Assembly (NCBI RefSeq): GCF_019279795.1
Contig: NC_056739.1
Span: forward strand, 15,757,292 to 15,821,291
Source: Protopterus annectens
Lineage: Eukaryota > Chordata > Ceratodontiformes > Protopteridae
Reading direction: 5' to 3'
DNA length: 64,000 nt
Part shown: piece after piece, positions 45,931 through 57,756 of the stretch
Position numbering within the stretch: the stretch's first letter is position 1
Layout: each line of letters starts with the position of its first letter
Program-made: the position numbers and the translations under genes
Notes under the pieces: model-generated
Seen by the model: the letters and a program-made list of their open reading frames with translations, nothing else
Databases searched by the model: none
What the model was told of the DNA's origin: nothing

Positions 45931-46026
45931 GATGAATAATGACACTGGACAGCGGAGATGCCAAGTTATGGTAAGTGCATAACTTCTTATCTGATGCTAT
46001 CCGTGTCATTATTCATCACAAATGGG
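45931..46026. other. Internal complementary region of DIRS-J
   Basis: Inverted 3' tip (GATGCCAAGTTATGGTAAG, CATAACTTCT) plus inverted 5' tip (ATCTGATGCTATCCGTGTC). The latter matches this element's own 5' end TAGCATCAGAT at 51514-51524. Confidence 0.85.
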
Positions 46027-46061
46027 CCAGAGTCTCCAGCTTCTACATACTCTGGGTGGCC

Positions 46062-47060
46062 TCAAGGAAGGATATGCTGGAGCATGGTGGAACCAAAGGA
46101 AGCCGTGTTCCTGGATACGGAGTCCAATTTGTAGTGCAAAATGAAAGTGTGAGGATTAGACCAAGTCGCAGCAGCACAAATTTCATCCAGGCAAAGTCTA
46201 GCCAGACATGCAGATGATGTTGCAATGGACCTGGTGGAGTGGGTTTTCAGTGGTCTGGGTAAGTCCAATTACCTACTCTCATAAATATAAGAAATGCAAC
46301 CAGCAATCTACCAAGAAATGGTCACTTTGGAAACTGAGTGACTATTTCTATTTTTTTAGAGAAGGCCACAAAGAGTTGACCCAACTTCTTGAATTCCTCA
46401 GTCCTTTTTAAATAAAAACATAATTGCCTGTGAACATCAAGACAATGCTAGATATACTCTCCTTTATTAGAGTAATTAGGAAAGAATGCTGGCAGCTGAA
46501 CAGACTGGTTGAGATTAGTTTCAGAGGCCACTTTATGGAGAAAGGAAGAGTTTGTTTTAACAGACACCCTGTCCTTATAAGAGATCATGAATGGTGGCTT
46601 AATGCACATGGCCTGAAGTTCCAAAACCTATTTGGCAAAGTAATGGTTACTAAAAATGCCGTCTTCCAGGAAAGAAATTTAATGTCACAAGAGCCAGGTG
46701 GTTCAAAAGTTTTTTGCGTCAGGGACTGCAGCACCAAGGTCAAATCTCATGGAGGAGATGGATCTTTAATAGAAGGTCTAAGAAGAAAACCCCCTTTCAG
46801 AAAAGCTTTGCACAACTTGGAAGGAAAAGTAGGCTCATTGGTGACATGGAAATTTGAGATGGCAGTCAACTGGAGTTTAATGGTAGAAAAACTCTCCCCA
46901 TCCTGAAAAGGGGAGGATATGAAGAGTAAAATATCAGGAATAGGACCAGAAAAGGGATCTAGATTCTTGTGTTTGGCCCAAATGGAAAAACCTTTACCAT
47001 TTACTGGAATAAACCTTTTTAGTGGATGGCTTTTGAGAAGCCAAAATAATGCTCCCGACC
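46062..47060 (-). pseudogene. DIRS-J tyrosine recombinase, broken
   Basis: The C-terminal frame 46268-46062 carries KTHSTRSIATSSA (HxxR) and TFILHYKLDSVSR (catalytic Tyr) and ends HILP and stop. Upstream pieces out of frame lie at 46300-47060, including the Arg block near 46625. Confidence 0.82.
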
Positions 47061-47099
47061 AGGGAAGAAAGCCTGGACTGTGAAAGGATTACTGGAACT

Positions 47100-48820
47100 G
47101 GAGAAACCAAGCAGTTAAATAAACGGTCCAGAGACTGGGAAGTGAAAGCCCCCAAGGGTGGGATATGAGATCTGGAATGGGATCAAGTATCCAGGGTGGA
47201 TGCCGAAGATGAGACCTTCGGAATTAGAACCACGTCTCATGAGGCCAGAAAGGGGCAATGAGGATGAGAGAGGTCTTCAGGCGATGAGCTTTCTGTAAGA
47301 CTTTGGATATCAGAGGAATGTGAGGGTAAGTATAGAGGAGACCTGGAGGCAAGTCATGAACCAGACCATCCGTGTATGATTCCCCTAAGGGGGAGGGGGA
47401 TCAGGGTGAAGTAATTGGTGCATTTGTGGTTGATCAGGAAAGCAAAAAGATTGCAGGATGGGTGACCCCAATGGTTGAAAATTTGTCTTGCCACTGATGG
47501 ATTCAGGGGCCACTCATAAGGACACAAGATGGACCTGCTGAGGACGTTGGAACTCCCGGGTATATGAGTTGCAAGAAGAAAGCGCCTGGAAGACATCATC
47601 CATTCCCACACTCTCATGGCCTCTCTGCACAGAGGATAAGACCATGTTCCCCCTTACTTGTTGATATACCAGACCACTGCCATGTTGTCCATCTGAATTG
47701 CTATGATCCCTTGAGGTAGGCAGTCCTGAAAGGCTTGCAATGTGAGAAGGACTGCTCTCATCTCAAGGACATTTATGTGCAATTTGGTCTCTAAAGGGGA
47801 CCACGTACCTTGAACTAACCTGCCCTGAAAATGCCCCCCCAAAAGGGTGGCATCAGTGGTCACTGTGGCCTTGGGTGGGGAACACAAAATGGCCTGCCTA
47901 GGTATAGGTCCTGAAACTGAAGCCACTAAGCAAGATGACTCCTGCATACCTGAATCAACTTTGTCATAGACATGGGTTGAGCCAAAATGGACTGAAATAC
48001 CAGGGTCCATTGTAGCACCCTCGTGTGATACCTGGCAAGGGGGACTAATTGAATGGCAGCTGCCATCTAAACTAATGCCTGAAAAATTATATGAGCCGAG
48101 GGGCGTTGTAGCTCCAGCAAGACAGGAACCTGATTTTGAGCAAGTTGAATCCTGCATGGAAGCAGTGCTGCAGTTTCCAATACTGTGTCCAACCTGACCC
48201 CAATGAACTCCAGAGTCTGGCATGGAGCAAGGTTGGATTTGGGCAGATTCACAGTGATACCTACATTCTGGAAGAGACTGAGGGTGTACTTGGTAGCCAC
48301 TAATAATTGATGCCTTGTGGGAGTCATGAGGAGCCAATCATCCAGGTACGGAAAGACCTGGAAACCCTGGAGCCGGAGATGAGCTGCCACCACTGCCATG
48401 CATTTGGTAAACACCCTGGGGGCTGTGGTCAGTTCAAAGGGCAAGGTTCTGAACTGGTAATGATCGGCTCCTATTTGGAAACATAAGTGTCTCCTGGAGC
48501 ATCTGTCTATCTTTATGTGATACTGTGCACCCTTGAGATCCACAGAGCACATTCATTTTTCCTTGCATAATGGGGTAAAATGGACTGTACAGAGACCTTC
48601 TGGAACTTGGACTTCTTGACGGATAAGTTTAGCTTGCTTAGGTCCAGGATCAGGTGCAAGTCCCTGGTTTTCTTTGACACCAAAATGAAGCAGGAGTGAG
48701 TTCTGGGCCCTCTTTGTCCTGTTGGGACCACTTGGATGGCTCTTTTTTGAAGGAAGTCTTGTACCTCGATGCAGGCTAACTCCCTTTGGCAGGGTGGAAC
48801 ATCTGGGAGAACTTTTCAAA
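47100..48820 (-). pseudogene. DIRS-J RT / RNase H / methyltransferase-like
   Basis: RT in 48552-48067: MCSVDLKGAQYHIKIDRCSRRHL, FELTTAPRVFTKCMAVV, VFPYLDDWLLMTPTRH. RNase H in 48337-47654: TTDATLLGGHFQGRLVQG, HINVLEMRAVLLTLQAF, QMDNMAVVWYINK. The next part (SNVLSRSILCPYEWPL, CNLFAFLINHKC) is at 47617-47354. The YLDD and D-E-D-D residues are kept; frameshifts separate the domains. Confidence 0.85.
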
Positions 48821-48959
48821 TTGGGGGGGCTGGAAAAAGGGAATAGAATAACCCCTGGAAATGATTCTTAGCACCCACTGATTAGAGGTGAGACTTGACC
48901 AGGCTAGTGGGTGCAGGGAGAGTCAACTCCTGACTGCCTCCAGGGTAGGACAGCAGAAA

Positions 48960-51016
48960 TGCTGGAAAAGCTTCTCCAAGAAGGGATCCCGGGAGCCCTA
49001 GTTCTGCAGACCACCTCTGCCCCTGGGGTGGTGTCTGCCATACAATCCCCTGCTTGTGGAACAGGATTCCTGGGAAGCATCCTGAAAGGAAGACTGAGTC
49101 CTCTGGAACCACAGTTTCTTACTTCCCCTCTGAGTCTTGGAGAAGGACCATTGGGGAGTAGAAAATTTGAACCCAACAGTAGAAAGAGTCTTAGCTTCCT
49201 GCTCACTATGGGTTGAGGTTTCCTTAACAGATGGACCAAACAAAGTGGAATGGTCGAAGGGAGGCACTGATAAAGAAAGCCTTGAAGGGTTCCGCAAACC
49301 TACCAAGGTGAAGCCAGGCATGCTGTCAAATGGAAATACCAGTTCCAGCTGCTCGAGGTGACCTCCACCAAACTGGAGATCACCCTCATCGATGCATTAG
49401 CTAGTTAAGTGAAAGCAGATAACTTCGGAGAGACTAGTTTAAAACTCTCCGGAGGCAGCAACACCGTAAGGGAAGTGGTAAGCTCCAAAACCAAATCCCC
49501 CTGAAGCCTGGTAAAATGGACCAAATAATTGGTTGCTCTCAGTCTGAAAGTAGCGGAGGCAAAACCCACTTCCCAAAATAGTCTATCAACCAGGACTCAC
49601 TGTTCAGGAGCTGGACCAATGAACTTTGTTCCACTAGCTTCTTCTTAGTAGCAGTGGCTACCACAATGGCATTGATGGGAATTCCTTTATGACAAAGGGG
49701 TCTGTCTTTGGGGAGACTGAGGAATTTATCAGCTCTTTTAGGCACTGTTTCCACCCTGTCCAGTTTCTTCCAAGCCCTGATTGTGATAAGATCCACCAGC
49801 TCGTCAGCAGGGGGGGGGGGGGGGACCAGGAAGAAGATGGGCCCATCCTGAAGGCCTTCAGGAAAGACTCCTCCATAGATTGGGATGGGGAAAACCATCC
49901 ACCTTTCTGCTTAAGGACTTCGAGGATGTCCCCAAAGGAAACTTCCATGGCGGAAGTCTGGGGGAACAGTTTACCTCCTCAAAGTCCATGTTCTCAGTGA
50001 GGGACTTGCTAGGACAATCCAAGCACCTCCTCTTGCACAATCTCTTCCAAGGGGGCTCCTCCATGGTGGGCTCAAGGAAGGATTCAGAAGAGATGGGTAC
50101 CCCAAGTGGGGCTGTGCCCATCTGAAGGCACTGTTGGGAGGGATAATCCTGAATGGATGGATGATGAGACCACAGCACCCAAACCAGAGAAAGGCTGGGG
50201 GTGGGACCTAGAGAAGACAGAGAGGTAACTGCCAAGCTGGAGAAGGTCCTCTCTACTGCCTGGAAGGCCAATGGGCTGGAAGAAACACCTCTCCTCTCCC
50301 CTATGGCTGGAGTCTGAGGGGAGGAGACTTCTAGAGGAGCTGGAAGAAACTGAGGAACGACCTGACCTAGCAGGAAGTCCAATCCTGAATCCCAAAGCCC
50401 TGTGGAGCTGGGAAGGACATCTGCTTCTGCGAGTTGGATCTGACTGCATGGACAGGAAACATGATACTTACAGGATCTGACAGTTCCGTCAGATCTGACG
50501 ATCTAGTAGGATCCGAAGGTCTGAATGTAATGTCCAATGGATCCAACAAGCTGGTCGGCTCTGGAGATGGTTTTGAGTCTACTCGGATCCGAATATCTCT
50601 GCTCCAAGGAAGTCTTGGATCTGAGAGTTTAATTCGAGGCTCTTGGAATGGTGGATCTCGGATCCAGAGCCAAAGAGGCTGGGCTTAGATCTGGGGATCT
50701 GTGATCAGAGAACCTTGGCTTCTTAAAGTGAGAATAGGATGAAAAAGACTCCCAAGGGTGAAAGAAGCCTCTTTCTAGGCTCCTGATAGGGCTTGGAAGG
50801 GGAGCCTGAGGGCAAAGGACCGCCCTGAGCCAAGCCCTTCAGCAGTTTATTATGGCACTCCATGAGGGCCCTGGGGTTGAATGCGGCACAAATGTCGCAT
50901 TCAACGTCCAGGTGTGCCGATCCTAAGCAACAAAGTCACTCCTTGTGCAAATTGGAACAAGGCATCTTCTGACTGCACAAGAAGCATCTTTTAAACCCAG
51001 AGGGTTTATCAGCCAT
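48960..51016 (-). pseudogene. DIRS-J gag-like protein, broken
   Basis: Starts MADKPSGFKRCFLCSQKMP at 51016, with an in-frame TGA soon after (about 50940) and then CCLGSAHLDVECDICAAFNPRAL, so the Cys/His cluster is present but interrupted. Conserved acidic (DILEVLKQKGG, about 49930) and C-terminal Arg-Gly (GRHHPRGRGGLQN, about 49030) blocks follow. The DNA at 50430-50700 is dense in GGATCCGA and GGATCTGA. Confidence 0.8.
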
Positions 51017-51023
51017 ATGCAGC

Positions 51024-51025
51024 CA

Positions 51026-51074
<49 letters not shown>
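51024..51074. repeat. (AC)n microsatellite
   Basis: A near-perfect AC run just upstream of the DIRS-J gag start; a T17-type run follows at 51138. Confidence 0.97.
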
Positions 51075-51077
<3 letters not shown>

Positions 51078-51376
51078 ACGAGCTGAACAAGAACAAAGCA
51101 AAAAGCGACTAGTTAACTAAAAAGGCTATTACTACCTTTTTTTTTTTTTTTTTTTAACTAACTAAAACAAGAAAGCCCATGGGAAAAAGGGTGGGAAACA
51201 CAGCAGGAGACAGGAGCTGACTAAAATAACCAGTTGGGAGGGAAAGAAATTACAGCAAACCACCCAGAACTACTGATAACTACCCAAAAATTATCTATCA
51301 AAGGTAACCCCAAAAAGAAGGCACTTATCTGACAGACAGCTAGAGCTCTGATAATCATGTCCGAGCGTTTCAGTGG

Positions 51377-51524
51377 CAAATGTGATCTGGGGAGCAAAGG
51401 ACAGCAGGGAATTTTGGAAAGAGGAAAAGCTAGAGCTTTGGATCTGTCTGACAGTTGCTGGCTCAGATCCAAGGATGGATCCAAGACCCATCTGTGATGA
51501 ATACTGACATGGATAGCATCAGAT
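51377..51524 (-). repeat. 5' inverted terminal repeat of DIRS-J
   Basis: Inverted match to 45648-45817, ending ATAGCATCAGAT. Hairpin material TCAGATCC / GGATCC lies near 51463-51482. Confidence 0.85.
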
Positions 51525-51940
51525 CTTGCGGATCGCCTGTTAATTTTGATATGACAGTACGCATCCTGAAGATCTACCGAGCACATCCAGTCATTCTCAT
51601 GCAGAAATGGCAGAATGGACTAAACCATGACCATATGGAATTTTGTATACTGAACCGATTGATTAATTTGCTGAGATCTAAAATGGCACTAAAAATAATC
51701 CTGAAGAATTGCTGGACTCTTTCTTATCAGGGGGGATCTCTTGAATGCTTTTTTTCTAGCAGTCTTTTTTTTATTTCTAGTGCTGCTGCTTATCTCTGAC
51801 TGGGTGGAACATTGGGGATTTTCATTAAAACTGATGGAGGGGGATGGGAAAATGGTATGATATAACCTTTGGATTTTATCCTGTGCACCCATGAATTTTT
51901 TGCAATATCTAGTCAGGCTCTCTGGTGAACAGATAGACAC
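51525..51940 (-). pseudogene. DIRS-I reverse transcriptase N-terminal part
   Basis: Continues the RT cut at 45647: a CSVDLQDAYCHIKI(K)INR block is readable near 51590-51530, followed upstream by decayed N-terminal sequence (a PPSISFNENPQCSTQSEISS-like tract). Frameshifted throughout. Confidence 0.7.
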
Positions 51941-51949
51941 CGACTACCT

Positions 51950-54700
51950 CCAGAGATGGGCAGTCAGACCTTCATTCAGGAGCACTGATAGCTGTCTGAG
52001 AAGGAATCTCTAAATACCTGATTATGCAGACCATCTCGGCTATGGGGGCAACATCTTCCATTTGAGTTTCCCCCTCTGCCCCAGGGGAGCTCTATCCACA
52101 TGTACATTGAAAGAGACCCTGGGATTTCTTGAACCACACTTCTCTACCACCTCATTGGTGTCTAGAAAAAGGACCACTGAGGAGAAGAAAAATGTACACC
52201 CACAGCAGACAGGATTTTCCTTTCCTATTCACACCTCGAGAGTATTTCTTTCACTTTGGGGTCAAACAAAGAGGTTCCATCAAAGGGTGGCTTGACAAAA
52301 GAAGATTTGAAAGGTTCTGAAAAATCAGACAAGTGCATCCAAGCATGTTTTCTAATGGAAATGCTTGAGCCCGCCTCTCATGAGGTACCTTCAGCAGCAT
52401 GATATATCAGACTCATGGACGAAATTGAAACAGACTGAAGGGTGGCCAACTGCAAGGAAATGGCATTCGCTTCCTTGGAAGATATGGACCCAGACAGAGA
52501 TCTGGTAAGCTCCTTTATCAAATCCATCTGAAGTCTGGTAAAGTGTGCCAAATAATTAAGCAACCTAAGAGCAAAAGTCACTGAAGCATAGACACACTAT
52601 GCAAATCTGTCCAGTGCCCCAGACTCCCTGTTAGGGAATGGACAAAGGAACTCTGTTCTACTAGTTCCTTTCTTGTGGCTGCCACAACAACCATGGCATC
52701 AACAGTTACTCCTTTACTGCAGTGTGGACGGTCTTTGGGTGGTGTAAGGATCTTGTCTGGTCTCTTAGGTAAAGGCTCAACTGTGACTGGTTCTTTCCAC
52801 GTCCACCAAGGGACTAAATCTATAAGCTCATTGGCAGACAGAGCCATCCAAGAGGTAGATGGGCCAAACCCAAAAGCCTCCAAAAGCACTGATTCCTCTT
52901 GGGAAGGATTATCAGGGGACTAACCACCCCTTTGTCTGAGGACCTCCAAGATATCTCCAAAGAAGACATCATCAGGTAGTGATCTGGGGGACCCTTCCCC
53001 CTCATCAAAAATCAATGTCTTCAGTGACAGACTTTTGAGGGGAGTCTAAGTGCCTCCTTTTTCATGTCCTCTTTCGGAAAACATCCTCAGTGGGATGCTC
53101 TGGGGGGGTACTGGAAGAGATAATGATACCCTGCTGAGTGGTCTGAAGACTGGATCAGGCTGCCTGTCCTGGTGGAATGGATGAACAAGGCCCTGGATGC
53201 TAAATCAAATGAGACAGGGAAGTCTGATCCAAAGAGGGCAGAGTTGTCTGAACTCTAGGCACAGAAAATACTATCTCCACTATCTAAAAAGCAGAGCTCC
53301 TGGGGGAAGTAGAAACTGATGCATCCAACAAAACAGGCTTCTGAATCATTGGCTCTCAATGTCCCAAAAGGCAAACCACCTAAGGAGAGAATCAGAGCTG
53401 AGCTATCTAATGCTGATGTTCCAAAAAGAAGAGACTGCTCTGATAGTGTCTGAGTCAACTCTACCACCATAAACCCAGTGCTGATGCGTTCACTCTGAGA
53501 GTCGCCTGGCTCCAAAGTACTCAGGGACAGACACCTCAGAGAAACCATCAGAATGGAAGACGCCAAAATCTTTGGATCTGAGGGAGATGACCTCAATGCT
53601 TTCTGATCCGATGACTTCAAAAAGGAAGGATGGATCAGAGAAGGAGAAATGATAGGTGGTGTGGTTCTATGTGGGCTCTCTGGACCTGATAGGTTTGGAG
53701 CCAAGATGACTTCCATTTGAATTTGCATCCTGAGGGAACTTCCTCATTATCCTGTTCACATCTGCTTCAGACAGGCTCTTTAAAAACTGATGAGAGGAAG
53801 CAGTAGAAGAAGGCACTGAATGTCATCTAGGAGACTGCTCTTAACATGGTGAAGGGAGTCGATGTGATAGGCTCCAAGATTAGAGATGGAAAAAGGATCC
53901 GTGGGGAACTTTTGGATCTTTCCTTCGGATTCAAGACAGTCTGATTCAATTTTCATGAAAGTATAGCTGGTGGCTCCATAGATGGAATTGAAGATGGGGT
54001 CTATATTACAACGTCGAACTTATAGAAGTTCAAATGTTGTAATATCGAAGCCTAAAGTCCGAAATACAAAAATAGCGAAGCCACGGCACACCGAATTTTT
54101 TCCCAGGGAAAAAAAAAATCGGTGGGCCATTTTCGGGCATTTGCTATTTCCTCCGCTGTGGTGAAGCCCCACCACTTTACTTTAGTTTAAGTTTAAAGTG
54201 TAAGTGTTTCTTTTTTTTTTTTTGTCACGGAACAGCAATTTTTTTCGCTGGGAAAAAACTCACTGTTCTGTGTTTTCGTTCTTATTGGGTTTCAAACCTT
54301 ACGATCCGATATTACAATGTTCGAACTTCTGTGAGTTCAACGTTGTAATATAGACCCTTAAAGATGAAGTAAAAGCAGAAGAGCAATCCGAGGATGCTTG
54401 CAAGAATCCTTGGCAACAAATTTGCACTTAGCTTGTTTTTTGGGGGGCTGAGCCCCAAAAGCAACTGAGGAATGTTTAGAGGGAATTGGGCCCCTAAGAA
54501 TCTACTTGTTTTTCCTGTCTATTTGCATAGGAGCTGAAACCCTTACATATGTCACAATCAATGTCTAGGTGCTTATGGCCCAGACAATATATGCACTGTG
54601 TGTGGGTGAATTGGGGATTTTATGCTCACATGCCAGACATTTCTTGAAGCTGACGGCTTGTCTGATATAATGACAAATTAAGTCCAAGTAAAAGGAAGAA
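51950..54700 (-). pseudogene. DIRS-I gag-like region, decayed
   Basis: Pieces: MTFALRLLNYLAHFTRLQMDLIKEL at 52581-52505 (helical block), DAMVVVAATRKELVEQSS at 52700-52640, an acidic block at 53000-52900, a Ser/Pro-rich part at 53728-53255, and an N-terminal Cys remnant (FKKCLACEHKI, about 54640). MITE3 lies between the last two. Confidence 0.7.
53997..54357. mobile_element. MITE3, foldback element with 9-bp target duplication
   Basis: The left end GGGTCTATATTACAACG is the inverse of the right end CGTTGTAATATAGACCC, and further segments (GAACTTATAGAAGTTC and GAACTTCTGTGAGTTC) pair too. The flanks are TTGAAGATG (53988-53996) and TTAAAGATG (54358-54366), a 9-bp direct repeat with one mismatch. 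Non-coding. Confidence 0.82.
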
Positions 54701-54898
54701 AAATATTTTTTTTTTTTAGGGAAAAAGGGAAGGAAAGAAAAGCAAAGAAGTATACCAATGACGGTAAGCAAAGAGTGGTATAAAAGTACAAGAAGTAAAG
54801 GGGAAAAACTACTAGCTATGGTGTTAAGGGTACTCAAACAGTACGCATAAAAGGGAGACTAATGTCTGTAACAAAGGGGATAAAGCAAAAAAAAAAAA

Positions 54899-55045
54899 AG
54901 AAGTTATGTCTTACCATAATGTTCCATCTGTGTTGTTCATCTTTCATTCATCACTGATGGGCTTGGTTCCGAGCCTTCGGAACCAAGTCGGCCTATTACC
55001 AAGCTCATGCCAGCCAAAAAAAACTCTCGAGCTAAATCTGAACTC
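54899..55045 (-). mobile_element. DIRS-K, 3' ITR stub
   Basis: Starts AGAAGTTATGTCTTACC. It carries a perfect hairpin GGTTCCGA-GCC-TTCGGAACC near 54965-54985 and the AAACTCTCGAGCT block common to several families. It breaks off where a pyrimidine-rich LINE begins. Confidence 0.8.
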
Positions 55046-56148
55046 AACAGACTGCACTCATTTTCACTACTTTCCTGCTCTAGCTTACATTTTCACTCCC
55101 TCTTCCTAGCATTTCTAAACACCTTACTGTAAACCTTTGGCCACTGATATCTCTAGCTGCTTTCTACTTCTATAGCTTCCCTATACCTATCTCCACTCTC
55201 TTCTCTTCCTCTCTCTATCTCCCCTCTAATTAGCTTTGTGATTCGCCCTATTGACATCGCTTTAATACTTCTTTACTGTGAATATACTTACTCCTCTGGG
55301 CTTCACTGACTGTTTTTCTTGCACACTGAGGAGTCATGCCCAGCCCGCTACACTTGGGCTCACTTCACTCGCCTACCCTACCCCCTTCCCACACACCCCT
55401 GCATCAATTTCCTTTATAGCTAACAATTATTACCACAACCCCAATTCAAACCAAATTTCTGTATCTTCAACCTGCGTGATTATACTCCTCCTACCTTGCC
55501 AATGCCACCTGCTTACATTCTTCTTTCTTAACCCTTCCACCCACATTCTCTAGTTAAGACCACCCCCTTAATTATACCTCTCACCTTTCCCTACATTTTC
55601 ACTTGCCATCCTACCCATTTTATTTATTACTTATCACTATGTTCCTTCTTAATCTTCCTAACCTTTCTCTTTCTGATCCTATCCTATCTCACTTCTTACT
55701 ATACTCAATCTTCTTCCAAACTCCCCTATATTGTCCTACTCTTCTGTTTCCATCTCTCACTATTCCTTTCTCCCACTCTCTTCTCTTCTACTGAACATAT
55801 TCTCCCTATAATCAGACTCTTTCCTAAAACCCTTCCATTTCATAATAACAATCTGAAATTTCTCCTTCCTCATCCTATTATATCACTCTTATACCACCTC
55901 TGTAATACTCTGATTCTCTGGTGATATTCACCCTACCCAGGCCCCCATAACAACTTAACTATTCCCTCCAATACTGCTCACCCATTTCTGAAAGTACCAA
56001 TCCCCAATGTCAAACATCTCTCCTTCTACTCTATTAATATTAATAGCATTCTTAACAAATCAACAGAATTTCACTCTTGGATTTCTCAGTACTTCCCTAA
56101 CATAATTTCCCTCACTGAAACATGGCTGAAACCACATAACACAGATAA
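55046..56148 (+). mobile_element. LINE 5' part with pyrimidine-rich leader
   Basis: Plus-strand reading of 55985-56148 gives LSFYSININSILNKSTEFHSW and IISLTETWLKPHN, the first blocks of an AP-type LINE endonuclease (N and E catalytic residues). The 900 bases before it are strongly C/T-rich on this strand, unlike anything else here, with open frames of no known type (for example 55278-55553). DIRS-E interrupts it at 56149. Clade undetermined. Confidence 0.65.
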
Positions 56149-57235
56149 AGAAGTTATGCACCTACCATAACATTCCATGTTTGTTGTCCTTCATCTTTCC
56201 TTCTTGCTGGTTGGGTTCAGAGCCAATCTTCGGCTCTGACTCAGTCGTTTTACTATAGCTTGAGAGCTTATACTGGTTCGAGGCTAACCCCTATCCCAAC
56301 ATGCCTAGTGGTAGTTACCCAGATCTCGTTTGTGATAGCCCACACTAGACAATAAAATCAAAATGCAAATTTTTACTAAGCTCTTACACAAAAGGAAAAA
56401 CTTGTGTTTAAAGGGACAGTCCACATGTAAAGTTAAGGAGGAAAAAAAAAAGGAACAAAGCCTGGTCAACTAACCTGGTATGTCAACAGGAAACTCTGCC
56501 AGTGTAACCAATGAAGGAACTCCTCTTGATCCTCCATGCAGGGGCAAGAAGGGGTGATGCAAGAAGGAAGGCGAGATGAAGGACAACAAACATGGAACGT
56601 TATGGTAGGTACATAATTTCTTTGTGTTATGTTGTCCCCATCTCACCTTCATTCTTGCTGGTTGGGACCATGTCCCCAGCACCTGATTCTTGGGTGGCTC
56701 ACTGGAACAAACTCTTCAGGACAGTGGAACCAAAGGATGCCCTGTTCCAGGATACCACATCCACTTTGTAATGAGTGATAAAGGTATGAGGATTTGCCCA
56801 TGTTGCTGCTGCACAGATTGAATCTAAAGGCAATTTGGCTTGGAAAACAACAGAGGTACCTAAGGCCTGGTTGAGTGTCCTCTGGCTTTCCCTGGAAGCT
56901 TTTTGTCACGCAAATCATAAGTATAGCTAATTGTGTCTGACAGCCACTTTGATAAGGTCACTTTTGAAACTGGAGAACCTTGTTTATTGTCAGCAAAGGA
57001 TAAAAATAATTGATCTGATTTTCTAAAGTCCTTGGTCCTGTGTAAATAAAAGTGTAATTGTCTATGAATATCCAGTTGGTAGAGTCTATACTCTGCCTAA
57101 CTGGGGAAGAATACAGGAAGCTCAATGGACTGATTTAAATTATACTCTGAACATACCTTTGGCAAGAAGGAGGGATTGTTTATGACAGAAACTCTATCTT
57201 TCTGAAGATGAGATACAGCGGGTGAATAGATAATA
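56149..57235 (-). mobile_element. DIRS-E, 3' part
   Basis: 3' ITR at 56149-56332 (hairpin AGAGCCAATCTTCGGCTCT), ICR at 56560-56667, and the C-terminal part of YR: GHSTRP near 56880 and TFITHYK with the Tyr near 56780, in shifting frames. DIRS-F cuts it at 57236; it resumes at 63538. Confidence 0.85.
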
Positions 57236-57423
57236 AGAAGTTATGTACCTACCATAATGTTCCATGTTAGTTGTCTTCTTCTTGCCTTCTTTCTTGCTGG
57301 ATGGGTTCGGAGCCGATCCTCGGCTCCGACCCGGCCAATACTAAAGCTCGAGAGCTAATTCCACCGGCTCGAGGCTCCCCTATATCCCACAATGCTAGGC
57401 AGTAACTACTCAGATCTCGTTTG
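57236..57423 (-). repeat. 3' inverted terminal repeat of DIRS-F
   Basis: Starts AGAAGTTATGTACCTACC, with hairpin GGAGCCGA (57309-57316), TCC, TCGGCTCC (57320-57327). Inverted match to 63379-63537. Confidence 0.9.
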
Positions 57424-57620
57424 ATAGCTATACCAAGCAACCCTAGTCTCCATAGAATGGAGTAGGGAAACCCACCTCAAAACAATCTGTGAAAAAGGTA
57501 TCACAGACCTCAGAAAGGATAAAAGAGGTGGAACAACGTGTGGGCATGACGACTTCCAGAGGAAGAACACAAACTAAATTCCTGTCGGTCTGTCCAGGCT
57601 TGGGGGAAGGAGGGTGGGAC

Positions 57621-57724
57621 GCAAGAAAGAAGGCGAGAAGAAGACAACTAACAAGGAACGTTATGGTAGGTACATAACTTCTTAATGTTAAGTTGTCAAT
57701 CTCGCCTTCATTCTTGCTGGATGG
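57621..57724. other. Internal complementary region of DIRS-F
   Basis: Inverted 3' tip including this copy's own TTATGGTAGGTACATAAC variant, then the inverted 5' tip (GTTAAGTTGTCAATCTCGCC). The variant bases match DIRS-F's own ends rather than those of DIRS-A/C. Confidence 0.88.
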
Positions 57725-57756
57725 GACCGCGTCCCTAGCACCTTATCCCAGGTGGC

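Larger units (their letters stand above)
45648..51524 (-). mobile_element. DIRS-J, full-length DIRS inserted in DIRS-I
   Basis: 5.88 kb with 3' ITR (45648-45817), ICR (45931-46026), YR, methyltransferase-like region, RNase H, RT, gag and 5' ITR (51377-51524). Related to DIRS-D by its GGATCTGA-type hairpin. The RT of DIRS-I reads on across it from 45647 to 51525. Confidence 0.92.
40320..54898 (-). mobile_element. DIRS-I, DIRS element with large nested insertions
   Basis: Segments 40320-41044, 43576-45647 and 51525-54898 read as one DIRS when the CR1-like LINE (41045-43575) and DIRS-J (45648-51524) are removed; MITE3 interrupts gag. It has a 3' ITR (40320-40501) and an ICR (40636-40731). The 5' ITR is not visible; gag's start is followed by the 3' end of DIRS-K. 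Highly mutated, so among the oldest here. Confidence 0.85.

Noticed and set aside
51024-51157. Promoter or origin at the AC run and T run before DIRS-J gag
   Set aside because: Simple repeats in a 5' leader; nothing supports a specific function.
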